Shown: positions 23,276 to 32,902, counted from the first letter of the stretch. The stretch is DNA of 49,744 bases from Candidatus Oscillibacter pullicola (GCA_019118935.1 DWXY01000087.1:1-49744), one strand, 5' to 3'. Notes: generated by a model from the letters alone, not told the origin. Numbers and translations are program-made.

Positions 23276-24454
23276 ATGAACGAATTGGAACTGAAATACG
23301 GCTGCAACCCCAACCAGAAGCCCGCCCGCATCTTCATGCGGGACGGGTCCGACCTGCCCCTCACGGTGCTGAACGGCAAGCCGGGATACATCAACTTTCT
23401 GGACGCCCTGAACTCCTGGCAGCTGGTGCGGGAGCTGAAAGAAGCCACCGGCCTCCCTGCCGCCGCGTCCTTCAAGCACGTCTCCCCCGCTGGCGCTGCC
23501 GTGGGGCTGCCCCTCTCTGACGTGGAGCGGCAGATGTACTTCGTGGAATCTGGCGCAGACCTGTCTCCCATCGCCTGCGCCTATATCCGGGCCCGGGGGG
23601 CGGACCGGCTGTGCTCCTACGGGGACTGGGCGGCCCTCTCCGACGTGTGTGACGGAGCCACCGCCCGGTATCTGAAGCTGGAGGTGTCCGACGGCATCAT
23701 CGCCCCCGGCTACACCGATGAGGCCCTGGATATTCTCAAAACCAAGAAGAAAGGCAATTACAACATCGTGCAGATCGACCCGGACTACGTCCCCGCCCCC
23801 CAGGAGTACAAGGACGTGTTCGGCGTCACCTTCCAGCAGGGCCGGAACAACTTCGCCATCAACGAGGGCCTGCTGAACAACATCGTCACGGAGAACAAGG
23901 ACCTGCCGGAGGCGGCCAGGCGGGACATGATCGTGGCCCTCATCACATTGAAATACACCCAGTCCAACTCCGTCTGCTACGTGAAGGACGGGCAGGCCAT
24001 CGGCGTGGGGGCGGGCCAGCAGAGCCGCATCCACTGCACCCGCCTGGCGGGCACCAAGGCGGACACCTGGTGGCTGCGGCACCACCCCAAGGTACTGGGC
24101 CTGCGATTCGTGGAGAACATCCGCCGCCCGGACCGGGACAACGCCATCGACGTGTACCTCTCCGACGAGTACGAGGACGTGCTGGCGGAGGGCGTCTGGC
24201 AGCAGACCTTCGCCGTGAAGCCGGAACCCCTGACGGCGGAGGAGAAGCGCGCCTGGATCGCGGCCCTCACCGGCGTCACCTGCGGCTCCGACGCCTTCTT
24301 CCCCTTCGGCGACAACGTGGAGCGAGCGAGAAAGTCCGGCGTGCAGTACATCGCCGAGCCCGGCGGCAGCATCCGGGACGACAATGTCATTGAGACGGCC
24401 AATAAGTATGGCATCGTGATGGCGTTTACGGGGATGAGGCTGTTCCACCACTGA
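23276..24454 (+). CDS. purH: AICAR transformylase, stand-alone PurH C-terminal-type domain
   Basis: A 392-residue protein that covers only the AICAR formyltransferase part of PurH (full PurH is ~510-530 residues). 'KYGCNPNQKPA' (7-17), the catalytic Lys67-His68 pair in 'SFKHVSPAG', 'YVKDGQAIGVGAGQQSRI' and 'DAFFPF' identify it. No MGS-like cyclohydrolase domain is present at the N-terminus; the ATG at 23276 has GGGAGG 5 bases upstream and leaves no room for one. It transfers formyl from 10-formyl-THF to AICAR; the product goes to PurO from the gene before. Confidence 0.93.
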   Translation: MNELELKYGCNPNQKPARIFMRDGSDLPLTVLNGKPGYINFLDALNSWQLVRELKEATGLPAAASFKHVSPAGAAVGLPLSDVERQMYFVESGADLSPIACAYIRARGADRLCSYGDWAALSDVCDGATARYLKLEVSDGIIAPGYTDEALDILKTKKKGNYNIVQIDPDYVPAPQEYKDVFGVTFQQGRNNFAINEGLLNNIVTENKDLPEAARRDMIVALITLKYTQSNSVCYVKDGQAIGVGAGQQSRIHCTRLAGTKADTWWLRHHPKVLGLRFVENIRRPDRDNAIDVYLSDEYEDVLAEGVWQQTFAVKPEPLTAEEKRAWIAALTGVTCGSDAFFPFGDNVERARKSGVQYIAEPGGSIRDDNVIETANKYGIVMAFTGMRLFHH

Positions 24455-24465
24455 GGAGATTCGAA

Positions 24466-24637
24466 GGGGAGCAAGCTCCCCCTCGACCTCCCCCACCACC
24501 AGTGACATCGGTCACTGGTGCCGCCGCCCAAGGCGGCTGGGTCAATGAATTTTCGCCACGTACACGCCGCGGCGAAAATGATTTTCATGTTTTGATTTGC
24601 AATGGCAAATCAACTGGGGAATCCCATTGGTTTCCCC
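24466..24637 (+). repeat. directional multi-hairpin element, family 2 (copy A, AICARFT-purD gap)
   Basis: In transcript order: a GGGGAG/CTCCCC hairpin (24466-24481); H1 CACCAGTGAC/GTCACTGGTG (24497-24520); H2 GCCGCC/GGCGGC (24523-24537); H3 ATTTTCGCC/GGCGAAAAT with GTACACGCC in its loop (24549-24579); H4 TTGATTTGC/GCAAATCAA (24592-24613); H5 GGGGAA/TTCCCC (24616-24637). The same order, the identical H1 arms and the loop 9-mer recur on the minus strand at 42378-42580. No coding frame explains it. Confidence 0.8.
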
Positions 24638-24690
24638 TAGCGTCTTTCCTCTCAACAACGCTTTTGGGATACAGCAAGGAGGCTGGTGCA

Positions 24691-25971
24691 ATGACGCTCC
24701 TCGTAGTGGGCGGCGGCGGCCGGGAGCACGCCATCATCAAAAAACTGAAAGATAATCCGGCGGTGGAGACGATTTACGTCCTGCCGGGCAACGGCGGCAT
24801 CGCCGCCGACGCCGTCTGCGTGCCGGAGATTGCGGCCACGGACATCGACGCCATCGTGGCCTTTGCCCAGAGCCACGCCGTGGACTTCGCCGTGGTGGCG
24901 CCGGACGACCCCCTGGCCCTGGGGTGCGTGGACGCCCTCCACGCCGTGGGCATCCCCTGCTTCGGGCCTGACGCCAGGGCCGCCCGGATCGAGTCCAGCA
25001 AGGTCTTTGCCAAGGACCTGATGAAAAAATACAACATCCCCACCGCCCGGTATGAGGTATTCACCTCCCCGGCGGATGCCCTGGCCTTTTTGAAGACCGC
25101 CTCCTTCCCCATCGTCATCAAGGCGGACGGCCTGGCGCTGGGCAAGGGGGTGCTGATCCCCCGGTCCTATGAAGAGGCGGAGGCGGCCGTCAAGACCATC
25201 ATGGAGGACCGGGCCTTCGGGGACTCCGGCAGCCGGGTGGTGATTGAAGAGTTTTTGACCGGGCCGGAGGTCAGCGTCCTGGCCTTTACCGACGGCACCG
25301 CCATCGCCCCCATGGTGTCCTCCATGGACCACAAGCGGGCGGGGGACGGAGACACCGGCCCCAACACCGGCGGCATGGGCACCGTGGCCCCCAACCCCTG
25401 CTACACGGAGGAGGTCGCCAAAGTGTGCATGGACACCATCTTCCTGCCCACCCTGGCCGCCATGCGGGCGGAGGGCTGCCCCTTCAAGGGGTGCCTGTAC
25501 TTCGGTCTCATGCTGACCCCCGACGGGCCCAGGGTCATCGAGTACAATTGCCGCTTCGGGGACCCGGAGACCCAGGTGGTGCTGCCCCTGCTGAAGACGG
25601 ACCTGCTGACCATCATGCAGGCGGTAGAGAATGAGACGCTGGGAGATCTCGCCGTGGAGTGGCGGAACGCCTCCGCCGCCTGCGTCATCCTGGCCTCCGG
25701 CGGGTATCCGGGGCACTACGAGAAGGGCAGGGCCATCTCCCTGCCCGGGTCGCTGCCGGGGAACGTGACCATCTTCCACGCCGGAGACAGGCTGGACGAG
25801 AATGGGCAGCTGGTCACCAGCGGCGGCCGGGTGCTGGGCATCACTGCCACCGGCCCCACCCTGCGGCAGGCGTTGAAGGACGCCTACGCTGCCGCAGAGA
25901 CAGTGGACTTTGACGGCAAGTACCTGCGCCATGACATCGGCCAGCGGGCGCTGGCGGCCCTGGCAGACTGA
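24691..25971 (+). CDS. purD: PurD, phosphoribosylamine-glycine ligase
   Basis: A 426-residue ATP-grasp enzyme (step 2 of the pathway). 'VVGGGGREHAI' (4-14) opens the N domain; 'VIKADGLALGKGV' and 'GDGDTGPNTGGMGT' belong to the ATP-grasp core, and 'EYNCRFGDPETQ' carries the metal-binding Glu and Asn. AAGGAGG lies 8 bases before the ATG. The gene follows the family 2 hairpin element, so its translation may depend on how that RNA folds. Confidence 0.96.
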   Translation: MTLLVVGGGGREHAIIKKLKDNPAVETIYVLPGNGGIAADAVCVPEIAATDIDAIVAFAQSHAVDFAVVAPDDPLALGCVDALHAVGIPCFGPDARAARIESSKVFAKDLMKKYNIPTARYEVFTSPADALAFLKTASFPIVIKADGLALGKGVLIPRSYEEAEAAVKTIMEDRAFGDSGSRVVIEEFLTGPEVSVLAFTDGTAIAPMVSSMDHKRAGDGDTGPNTGGMGTVAPNPCYTEEVAKVCMDTIFLPTLAAMRAEGCPFKGCLYFGLMLTPDGPRVIEYNCRFGDPETQVVLPLLKTDLLTIMQAVENETLGDLAVEWRNASAACVILASGGYPGHYEKGRAISLPGSLPGNVTIFHAGDRLDENGQLVTSGGRVLGITATGPTLRQALKDAYAAAETVDFDGKYLRHDIGQRALAALAD

Positions 25972-26017
25972 AACGCATATTTTGACGAGCGCCCAACCGG
26001 CGCCGGGAGGTCATACG

Positions 26018-29000
26018 ATGGTAAGACGGATCTATGTGGAAAAGAAGCCGGGGCTCCGGCAGGAGGCCCAGAGCCTGCTGCGGGAGCTGCGGAGCGTAGT
26101 GGGCGTCTCCGCCCTGGAGGACCTGCGCCTGCTGAACCGCTATGACGTGGAGGGGCTGGAGGAGGCCGCGTTCCGCCGGGCGGTGGGGACGGTGTTCTCC
26201 GAGCCCCAGGTGGACGACGCCGCCGCGGCCCTGCCCGCCGGGGACTGCGTGGCCTTCGGCGTGGAGCCCCTGCCGGGGCAGTTCGACCAGCGGGCGGACT
26301 CCGCCGCCCAGTGCATCCAGCTGATGACCCAGGGGGAGCGGCCCACGGTCCGCACCGCCAAGGTCTACCTGCTGTTCGGCCCCCTGACGGCGGCGGACGT
26401 GGAGGCGGTGAAGCGGTACGTCATCAACCCGGTGGAGTGCCGGGAGGCGTCTTTGGACCTGCCGGAGCGCCTGACGGCAGAGGCCGCCGCCCCGGCGGAC
26501 GTGGAGACGGTCTCCGGTTTCACCGCCCTGGACCGGGTGGGCCTTGATGCCCTCTTGGCGCGGCTGGGTCTCGCCATGGACCTGGAGGACCTGTCGTTCC
26601 TCCAGACATACTTCCGGGACACGGAGCGCCGGGACCCCACCCTGACGGAGATCCGGGTGGTGGACACCTACTGGTCCGACCACTGCCGCCACACCACCTT
26701 CTCCACCCATCTGGACCGGGTGGAGATCCATGACCCGGCGGTCCGGGCCGCCTATGACCGGTACCTGGCCGCCCGGGAGGAGGTCTACGGCAAAGAGAAG
26801 GCGACCCAGCGGCCCCAGACTTTGATGGACATCGCCACCATCGGCGCCAAGGCCCTGAAAAAGCGGGGGCTGTTGCCGGAGCTGGACGAGAGCGAGGAGA
26901 TCAACGCCTGCTCCATCCGCGTCTCCGCCCAGGTGAACAGCAGGCAGCAGGACTGGCTGTTACTGTTCAAGAACGAGACCCACAACCACCCCACGGAGAT
27001 CGAGCCCTTCGGCGGCGCCGCCACCTGCATCGGCGGGTGTATCCGGGACCCCCTGTCCGGCCGGGCCTATGTGCACCAGGCCATGCGGTTCACCGGCTGC
27101 GGCGACCCCCGGACGCCGGTGGCGGAGACCCTGCCCGGCAAGCTCCCCCAGCGGAAGATCGCCCAGACCGCTGCCGCGGGCTACTCCTCCTACGGCAACC
27201 AGATCGGTTTGGCAACGGGGCTGGTCAGCGAGGTCTACCACCCCGGCTATATCGCCAAGCACTTAGAGTGCGGCGTGGTGGCGGCCGCCGCTCCGGCGGA
27301 GAACGTGGTGCGGGAGCGGCCGGCGCCCGGCGATGTGGTGATCCTGCTGGGGGGCCGCACCGGCCGGGACGGCATCGGCGGTGCCACCGGCTCCTCCAAG
27401 AGCCACAACAAGCAGTCCCTCACCACCATGGCCAGCGAGGTCCAGAAGGGCAACGCCCCGGAGGAGCGGAAGATCCAGCGGCTGTTCCGGGACGGGAACG
27501 TCACCCGCCTCATCAAGCGGTGCAACGACTTCGGCGCCGGCGGCGTCAGCGTGGCCGTGGGGGAGCTGGCGGACGGCCTGGACATCGACCTGGACGCGGT
27601 GCGGAAGAAATATGACGGCCTGGACGGCACAGAGCTGGCCATCTCCGAGTCCCAGGAGCGGATGGCGGTGGTGGTGGCGCCGGAAAACGCGGAGAAATTC
27701 ATCGCCGCGGCCCAGGCGGAGAACCTGGAGGCGTACCCGGTGGCCGTGGTGACAGAGTCCCCCCGGATGGTGATGCGCTGGCGGGGCAGGACCATCGTGG
27801 ACCTGAGCCGGGACTTTCTCAACACCAACGGCGCGGTGAAGCACGCCCGGGTCCAGGTGGACCGGGCCGACTGCGCCCCCCTGGGGGAGGCACAATTCCA
27901 CTCCCTGCGGGAGATGGCCGCCAGCCTGAAATGCGCCTCCCGCCGGGGCCTCGCGGAGCGGTTCGACGCCACCATCGGCTGCGGCAGCGTGCTGATGCCC
28001 TTCGGCGGCAAATACCAGCGGACCCCCACCCAGGTGATGGCCGCCCTGCTGCCGGTCCTGCCGGGGCAGGAGACGGACCAGGCCAGCGTCATGGCCTGGG
28101 GCTTTGACCCGAAGGCCATGGCGGCGGACCCCTACCGGGGGGCCTACGATGCGGTAACGGTGTCTCTTGCCAAGCTGGTGGCCGCCGGGGCGGACTACCG
28201 GAAGGCCTACCTCACCCTCCAGGAGTTCTTTGAAAAACTCCGGGACGACCCCCGCCGCTGGGGCAAGCCCTTTGCCGCGCTCCTGGGGGCGTTGGACGCC
28301 CAGCTGGACTTCGGCGCGGCGGCCATCGGCGGCAAGGACTCCATGTCCGGCACCTTCAACGACCTGGACGTGCCCCCCACCCTCATCTCCTTCGCCATCG
28401 CCCCCATCCGGGCCGGGGAGGTGCTGTCCCCCGAATTCAAGGAGGCGGGGCATCCGGTGTACCTGTTTGCGGGCAATCCCATGGCCATGACGAAGAAAAA
28501 GGCCTGGGAGACCTTCCACAGCCTCTGTCAGGCGGGCAAGGTGCGCTCCGCTTGGGCGGTGGAGCACAGCGCCGCAGAGGCTGTTATGCAGATGTCCTTC
28601 GGCAACCGGATCGGGTTCACCATGGCGGAGGGTGTGGACTTCACCTGGTACGCGCCGTGGCCCCACGCCATCGTGGCGGAATTGTCGGAGGAGATCTCCT
28701 GTGGATGCGCCAAGCGGATCGGCACCACCACGGCGGAGCCGGTGATCACCATCGGCGCGGACTCCGCCCCCATCGACGAGCTGCTCTCCCTCAATGAGTC
28801 TGTACTGGAGGACGTGTACCCCAGCCGGACCCCCGCCGATCCCGCGCCGGTGCCGGTGCTGGAGGCCCCGGCCTTCTCCCGCGCCGCCCCCCGGGTGGGC
28901 GCGGCCAAGCCGAAAGTCCTGATCCCCGTGTTCCCCGGCACCAACTGCGAGTACGACAGCGCTCGTGCCGTGCTCCGGGCAGGCCTGGAGCCGCAGATCC

Positions 29001-29707
29001 TGGTGCTGAACAACCAGACCCCCGTCAAGGTGGCGGAGTCTGCCGTTCGGTTCGCCCAGGTGGCCCGGGAGAGTCAGATCCTCTTCCTGCCCGGCGGCTT
29101 CTCCGGCGGCGACGAGCCGGACGGCTCCGGCAAGTTCATCACCGCCTTCCTCCGGTCCCCCCAGGCCGCCGACGCGGTGATGGACCTGCTGCAAAACCGG
29201 GACGGCCTGGCCTTAGGCATCTGCAACGGCTTCCAGGCCCTGATCAAGCTGGGGCTGGTGCCCTTCGGCGAGATCCGGGATACGGACGATTCCTGTCCCA
29301 CTCTGACGTACAATGTCATCGGCCGCCACCAGTCCCGGATCGTCCGGACGCGGGTGGCCTCCAACCGCTCCCCCTGGCTGGCGAGGGCCCAGGTGGGGGA
29401 CATCGTCAGCGTCCCCATCTCCCACGGGGAGGGGCGGTTCCTCTGCCCGCCGGATCTCTTGGCACAGCTGGCGGAAAACGGCCAGATCGCCACCCAGTAC
29501 GTGGACCTGGACGGCGATCCCACCATGGACATCGACGGCAACCCCAACGGCTCCCTCTGGGCGGTGGAGGGCATCACCTCTCCCGACGGCCGGGTCTTCG
29601 GCAAGATGGGCCACGCCGAGCGGGTGGGCCCCCACCTGTACCGGAACGTCCCCGGGAATTATGACCTGGGGCTGTTCCAGGCGGCAAAGGACTATTTCGC
29701 CCTGTGA
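26018..29707 (+). CDS. purL: PurL, phosphoribosylformylglycinamidine synthase (single-chain, clostridial type)
   Basis: A 1229-residue enzyme with synthetase and glutaminase in one chain, so no separate PurS/PurQ is needed. The N-terminal part holds the FGAR-binding blocks ('SDHCRHTTF', 'NETHNHPTEIEPFGGAATC', 'IGGKDSMSG'). The C-terminal class I glutaminase begins near residue 965 ('KVLIPVFPGTNCEYDS'), with nucleophile Cys1069 in 'GICNGFQ' and His1136/Glu1138 in 'SHGEGRF'. It makes FGAM from FGAR, glutamine and ATP. The ATG has GGGAGG 7 bases upstream. It is the last pur gene of the run. Confidence 0.97.
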   Translation: MVRRIYVEKKPGLRQEAQSLLRELRSVVGVSALEDLRLLNRYDVEGLEEAAFRRAVGTVFSEPQVDDAAAALPAGDCVAFGVEPLPGQFDQRADSAAQCIQLMTQGERPTVRTAKVYLLFGPLTAADVEAVKRYVINPVECREASLDLPERLTAEAAAPADVETVSGFTALDRVGLDALLARLGLAMDLEDLSFLQTYFRDTERRDPTLTEIRVVDTYWSDHCRHTTFSTHLDRVEIHDPAVRAAYDRYLAAREEVYGKEKATQRPQTLMDIATIGAKALKKRGLLPELDESEEINACSIRVSAQVNSRQQDWLLLFKNETHNHPTEIEPFGGAATCIGGCIRDPLSGRAYVHQAMRFTGCGDPRTPVAETLPGKLPQRKIAQTAAAGYSSYGNQIGLATGLVSEVYHPGYIAKHLECGVVAAAAPAENVVRERPAPGDVVILLGGRTGRDGIGGATGSSKSHNKQSLTTMASEVQKGNAPEERKIQRLFRDGNVTRLIKRCNDFGAGGVSVAVGELADGLDIDLDAVRKKYDGLDGTELAISESQERMAVVVAPENAEKFIAAAQAENLEAYPVAVVTESPRMVMRWRGRTIVDLSRDFLNTNGAVKHARVQVDRADCAPLGEAQFHSLREMAASLKCASRRGLAERFDATIGCGSVLMPFGGKYQRTPTQVMAALLPVLPGQETDQASVMAWGFDPKAMAADPYRGAYDAVTVSLAKLVAAGADYRKAYLTLQEFFEKLRDDPRRWGKPFAALLGALDAQLDFGAAAIGGKDSMSGTFNDLDVPPTLISFAIAPIRAGEVLSPEFKEAGHPVYLFAGNPMAMTKKKAWETFHSLCQAGKVRSAWAVEHSAAEAVMQMSFGNRIGFTMAEGVDFTWYAPWPHAIVAELSEEISCGCAKRIGTTTAEPVITIGADSAPIDELLSLNESVLEDVYPSRTPADPAPVPVLEAPAFSRAAPRVGAAKPKVLIPVFPGTNCEYDSARAVLRAGLEPQILVLNNQTPVKVAESAVRFAQVARESQILFLPGGFSGGDEPDGSGKFITAFLRSPQAADAVMDLLQNRDGLALGICNGFQALIKLGLVPFGEIRDTDDSCPTLTYNVIGRHQSRIVRTRVASNRSPWLARAQVGDIVSVPISHGEGRFLCPPDLLAQLAENGQIATQYVDLDGDPTMDIDGNPNGSLWAVEGITSPDGRVFGKMGHAERVGPHLYRNVPGNYDLGLFQAAKDYFAL

Positions 29708-29709
29708 CC

Positions 29710-29738
29710 TTGACAGGCCGGGCAAAAGCGGGTATGCT
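29710..29738 (+). promoter_or_regulatory. promoter of the GNAT-guaB pair
   Basis: Consensus TTGACA (29710-29715), 17 bp, TATGCT (29733-29738), three bases after the purL stop. It lets guaB be read apart from the pur operon. Confidence 0.7.
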
Positions 29739-29767
29739 AACGAAAAATCCGTTGGGAGGTGGCAGAC

Positions 29768-30259
29768 GTGGACACATCCGTGACCATAGAACCGGCATAC
29801 GGCGCCCTGGACGAGATCCGGCGCCTGTTTGCGGCCTACACCGCCATGCTGGTGGCCTGCGATCCCGCCTTCCAGCGCTATCTGGACATTCAGCACTATG
29901 ACGACGAGGTGCGGGACCCCACCGCCAAGTACGGCCCGCCGGACGGCCGCCTGTACCTGGCCCGGGTGGCGGACGGCACCGCCGCCGGCTGCGTCGCCCT
30001 GCGGCGGCTGGACGGGGCGCGGTGCGAGATGAAGCGCCTCTACGTCCGGCCGGAGCATCGGGGCCGGGGCATCGCCCGGCGGCTGATCCGGCAGATCACC
30101 GATGACGCCCGGCAGCTGGGCTATCGCCATCTGCTGCTGGACACCCTGCCCGCCCTGGAGGAGGCCGTCCGCCTCTACCGGCGTCTGGACTTTTCCGAAA
30201 TTCCCTGCTACAACGACAGCCCCGTGGAGTCCACACTGTTTTTCCAGCTGGACTTGTAA
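29768..30259 (+). CDS. GNAT-family N-acetyltransferase
   Basis: A 163-residue GNAT protein. The acetyl-CoA loop is 'LYVRPEHRGRGIARRLI' (about 93-109), followed by 'LLLDTLPALEEAVRLYRRLDF', a form seen in small-molecule or amino-acid acetyltransferases. The substrate is unknown. I choose GTG at 29768 because GGGAGG stands 8 bases upstream; a GTG three codons earlier lies within that site. It probably shares a message with guaB, 41 bp on. Confidence 0.82.
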   Translation: MDTSVTIEPAYGALDEIRRLFAAYTAMLVACDPAFQRYLDIQHYDDEVRDPTAKYGPPDGRLYLARVADGTAAGCVALRRLDGARCEMKRLYVRPEHRGRGIARRLIRQITDDARQLGYRHLLLDTLPALEEAVRLYRRLDFSEIPCYNDSPVESTLFFQLDL

Positions 30260-30300
30260 ATCCAGTTTCCACTTGAAATCTGATGAAATGAGGTGGCCCT

Positions 30301-31815
30301 ATGGCTTATTTTTTCTCCGAGCCTTCCCGTACCTTCAGTGAGTACCTGCTGGTGCCCGGCTACTCCTCCGCGGAGTGCATTCCCGCCAACGTCTCCCTCA
30401 AGACCCCGGTGGTGAAGTACCGCCGGGGGGAGGAGCCCGCCCTCACCATGAACGTGCCCATGGTCTCCGCCGTCATGCAGGCGGTGTCCGGCGAACAGAT
30501 GGGCATTGCCCTGGCAAAGGAGGGCGGCATCGCCTTCATCTACGTCTCCCAGCCCATCCAGCAGCAGGCGGAGATGGTGCGGAAGGTGAAGAACTACAAG
30601 GCGGGCTTCGTCACCAGCGACTCCAACCTCCGCCTGAGGGACACCCTGGCGGACGTGCTGGCCCTGAAGGAGCGGACCGGGCACTCCACCATGGCGGTCA
30701 CGGACGACGGCACCGGCACCGGGAAGCTCTTAGGGCTCGTCACCAGCCGGGACTACCGGGTGAGCCGCATGGACCCGGCCACGCCGGTCCGGGACTTCAT
30801 GACCCCGGCGGAAAAGCTCATCACCGCGCCGGAGGGCACCAGCCTGAAGGCCGCCAACGACATCATCTGGGACCACAAGCTCAACGCCCTGCCCATCGTC
30901 TCCGCCGGCGGGCATCTGGTGAGCTTCGTGTTCCGGAAGGACTACGATTCCCACAAGGGCAACCCCCTGGAGCTGCTGGACAGCCAGAAGCGGTATGTGG
31001 TGGGGGCCGGCATCAACTCCAGGGACTATGAGGACCGGGTGCCCGCCCTGGTGGAGGCCGGGGCCGACGTGCTGGTGATCGACTCCTCCGAGGGCTACTC
31101 CGAGTGGCAGAAACGGACCCTGGCCTGGATCCGCAGTCGGTACGGCGACACCGTGAAGGTGGGCGCCGGCAACGTGGTGGACGGCGAGGGCTTCCGCTTC
31201 CTGGCGGACTGCGGCGCGGACTTCGTGAAGGTGGGCATCGGCGGCGGCTCCATCTGCATCACCCGGGAGACCAAGGGCATCGGCCGGGGCCAGGCCACGG
31301 CGGTCATCGACGTGGCGGCGGAGCGGGACAAGTATTTTGAAGAGACCGGCGTCTACGTGCCCATCTGCGCCGACGGCGGCATCGTCCAGGACTACCACAT
31401 CACCCTGGCCCTGGCCATGGGGGCGGACTTCTGCATGCTGGGCCGGTATTTCTCCCGGTTCGATGAGTCCCCCACCAGCAAGGTGCTGATCGGCGGCAGC
31501 TATATGAAGGAGTACTGGGGCGAGGGCAGCGCCCGGGCCCGGAACTGGCAGCGGTACGATCTGGGCGGAGCGGCCAAGCTCTCCTTTGAGGAAGGCGTGG
31601 ACTCCTACGTGCCCTACGCCGGAAAGCTCTCCGACGGCATGGCCACCACGCTTGCCAAGGTGCGGTCCACCATGTGCAACTGCGGGGCCCTGACCATTCC
31701 GGAGCTGCGGGAGAAGGCCAAGCTGACGCTGGTGTCCTCCGTCTCCATCGTGGAGGGCGGCGCCCATGATGTGCTGCTGAAGGATACCACCAATTCGGGG
31801 AATCAGCGGAGCTGA
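30301..31815 (+). CDS. guaB: IMP dehydrogenase
   Basis: A 504-residue IMPDH that oxidises IMP to XMP with NAD, the first step to GMP. The barrel is interrupted by a CBS pair (about 95-210). Catalytic Cys319 lies in '[12 protein letters not shown]', followed by the flap segment with '[14 protein letters not shown]' (about 402-415). '[19 protein letters not shown]' near the end is a longer variant than E. coli GuaB and resembles a clostridial branch. GAGGTGG lies before the ATG. Downstream of the pur operon it uses that operon's product. Confidence 0.95.
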   Translation: MAYFFSEPSRTFSEYLLVPGYSSAECIPANVSLKTPVVKYRRGEEPALTMNVPMVSAVMQAVSGEQMGIALAKEGGIAFIYVSQPIQQQAEMVRKVKNYKAGFVTSDSNLRLRDTLADVLALKERTGHSTMAVTDDGTGTGKLLGLVTSRDYRVSRMDPATPVRDFMTPAEKLITAPEGTSLKAANDIIWDHKLNALPIVSAGGHLVSFVFRKDYDSHKGNPLELLDSQKRYVVGAGINSRDYEDRVPALVEAGADVLVIDSSEGYSEWQKRTLAWIRSRYGDTVKVGAGNVVDGEGFRFLADCGADFVKVGIGGGSICITRETKGIGRGQATAVIDVAAERDKYFEETGVYVPICADGGIVQDYHITLALAMGADFCMLGRYFSRFDESPTSKVLIGGSYMKEYWGEGSARARNWQRYDLGGAAKLSFEEGVDSYVPYAGKLSDGMATTLAKVRSTMCNCGALTIPELREKAKLTLVSSVSIVEGGAHDVLLKDTTNSGNQRS

Positions 31816-31841
31816 GAGATTTTTCCTGCCAGAAAATACGA

Positions 31842-31873
31842 GGCGGCTGGGCGGAAGCCCGGCCGTCTTTTTC
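31842..31873 (+). terminator. intrinsic terminator after guaB
   Basis: An 11-bp stem with two G-U pairs (31842-31852 with 31857-31867), loop GGAA, followed by TTTTTCTT. Confidence 0.85.
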
Positions 31874-31904
31874 TTGGGACAGGCCGCTGGTGAGACCTCC
31901 GGCA

Positions 31905-32014
31905 GGACCGTAGGGGCGGTTATCAACCGCCCGGGGGATTTTGTTCCCGCAAGGAGCCGTTACCACGTGGGTACGCCCCCCATTCTCTTTTTGGTCTTGC
32001 CCAAAAAGAGAATG
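31905..32014. repeat. intergenic repeat, family 3 (copy 1)
   Basis: Holds GGGCGGTT-ATC-AACCGCCC (about 31916-31934), then GGGTACGCCCCCCATT (31968-31983 region), then a perfect 14-bp hairpin CATTCTCTTTTTGG / CCAAAAAGAGAATG (31981-31994, 32001-32014) with loop TCTTGC. GTACGCCCCCCATT and TTTGGTCTTGCCCA recur at the right edge of the window. The rest of the gap to 32332 shows no gene, tRNA or clear structure; open frames in it have no ribosome site or recognisable protein. Confidence 0.6.
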
Positions 32015-32332
32015 CGTCGCGCCCGGTGGAAGAGAAAAAAACGCTTGGGCGCGCTCCGGTGCAGTGGCCCTCCGCGCTGACGGTGGTCGGCGGGTCGGTG
32101 CAAGCGCCGATTTTGGCTTGCCTTCGGGCACGCTATCATCTTCTGCGGGATCGATGCTGCCGTCCCGTGGCGGATGGTGCGGAGGGCGTCGGGGTGCAAG
32201 AACGCATTCGAGCTGCTTCTCTTTCCACGCGTTCCGCTCTGCTACGCGCTGCCCTGGTGGTCGTAGGGAACGACTTCTTTATTCTTTTTTGTGGAATTGC
32301 GGGACGTTTCCGCATCAACCGTTCCTGCGCCA

Positions 32333-32902
32333 TTACGGAGATAAGGTCTTTAATAGATCTTCTCCTGTGACCCCCAGCTGCGCTTCGTCACTTGCAAACG
32401 GGACCCGCAGCAGTGCTTCTCCGTCTACTTTATAAACATATACGTAAATGCCGGAACCGATGTCCTGGGTATCGCCCAAAAGTGAAAGGACCTCTTCTCG
32501 CGTCATGGTCGGTGTCAATTCCCTGACCTGTTCTGATGTCACCTGTGTCGGCGTTTGTATCGGTTCTCCGCTGTCCGGCAGAAGGTTCAGAATTTCTTCC
32601 GTCAGCGGGCTGCTTTCTCCCGCATCCATCGTTTTCACGGCCTCTTTGATTTCCGTGCGGGAGTAGTCGCTCAGATCTTCAACGGGGATCCCGAGGGAAC
32701 GCAGATAATCCACCGCCGCATGATATTGAATGGTATCCATGGCGAATGCGGTCAGCGGCGCCGCAAGCAGCAGACATAAACAGGCCGCGATCGCTTTCCA
32801 CTGAAACTGCCCCCGCTTCTTGGCTTTGCGATTTGCTCTGGCCTCTTTCACATAGTTCTCGTTGATGTCACCGAGGACTTCGCAAAACTCCTCTCTTTTC
32901 AT
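32333..32902 (-). CDS. membrane protein partner of the ECF sigma factor (putative anti-sigma)
   Basis: A 189-residue protein with a charged cytoplasmic N-terminus (1-34), one membrane helix ('AIAACLCLLLAAPLTAFAM', about 37-55) and an outside domain of about 130 residues. Its start overlaps the sigma-factor stop by 4 bp (ATGA). This topology and linkage are those of anti-sigma factors, but I do not recognise a zinc-binding ZAS motif (HxxxCxxC), so the role is inferred from context. Base composition of this pair is visibly less GC-rich than its neighbours. Confidence 0.6.
   Translation of the reverse strand: MKREEFCEVLGDINENYVKEARANRKAKKRGQFQWKAIAACLCLLLAAPLTAFAMDTIQYHAAVDYLRSLGIPVEDLSDYSRTEIKEAVKTMDAGESSPLTEEILNLLPDSGEPIQTPTQVTSEQVRELTPTMTREEVLSLLGDTQDIGSGIYVYVYKVDGEALLRVPFASDEAQLGVTGEDLLKTLSP

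Noticed and set aside
27263-29194. Open frame of 643 codons antisense to purL
   Set aside because: Mirror of purL codon bias; no recognisable protein and no promoter.
32026-32435. Overlapping frames of 60-160 codons in the guaB-sigma gap
   Set aside because: No ribosome sites, Arg/Ser/Pro-rich translations in several frames at once, and repeats inside; treated as non-coding.
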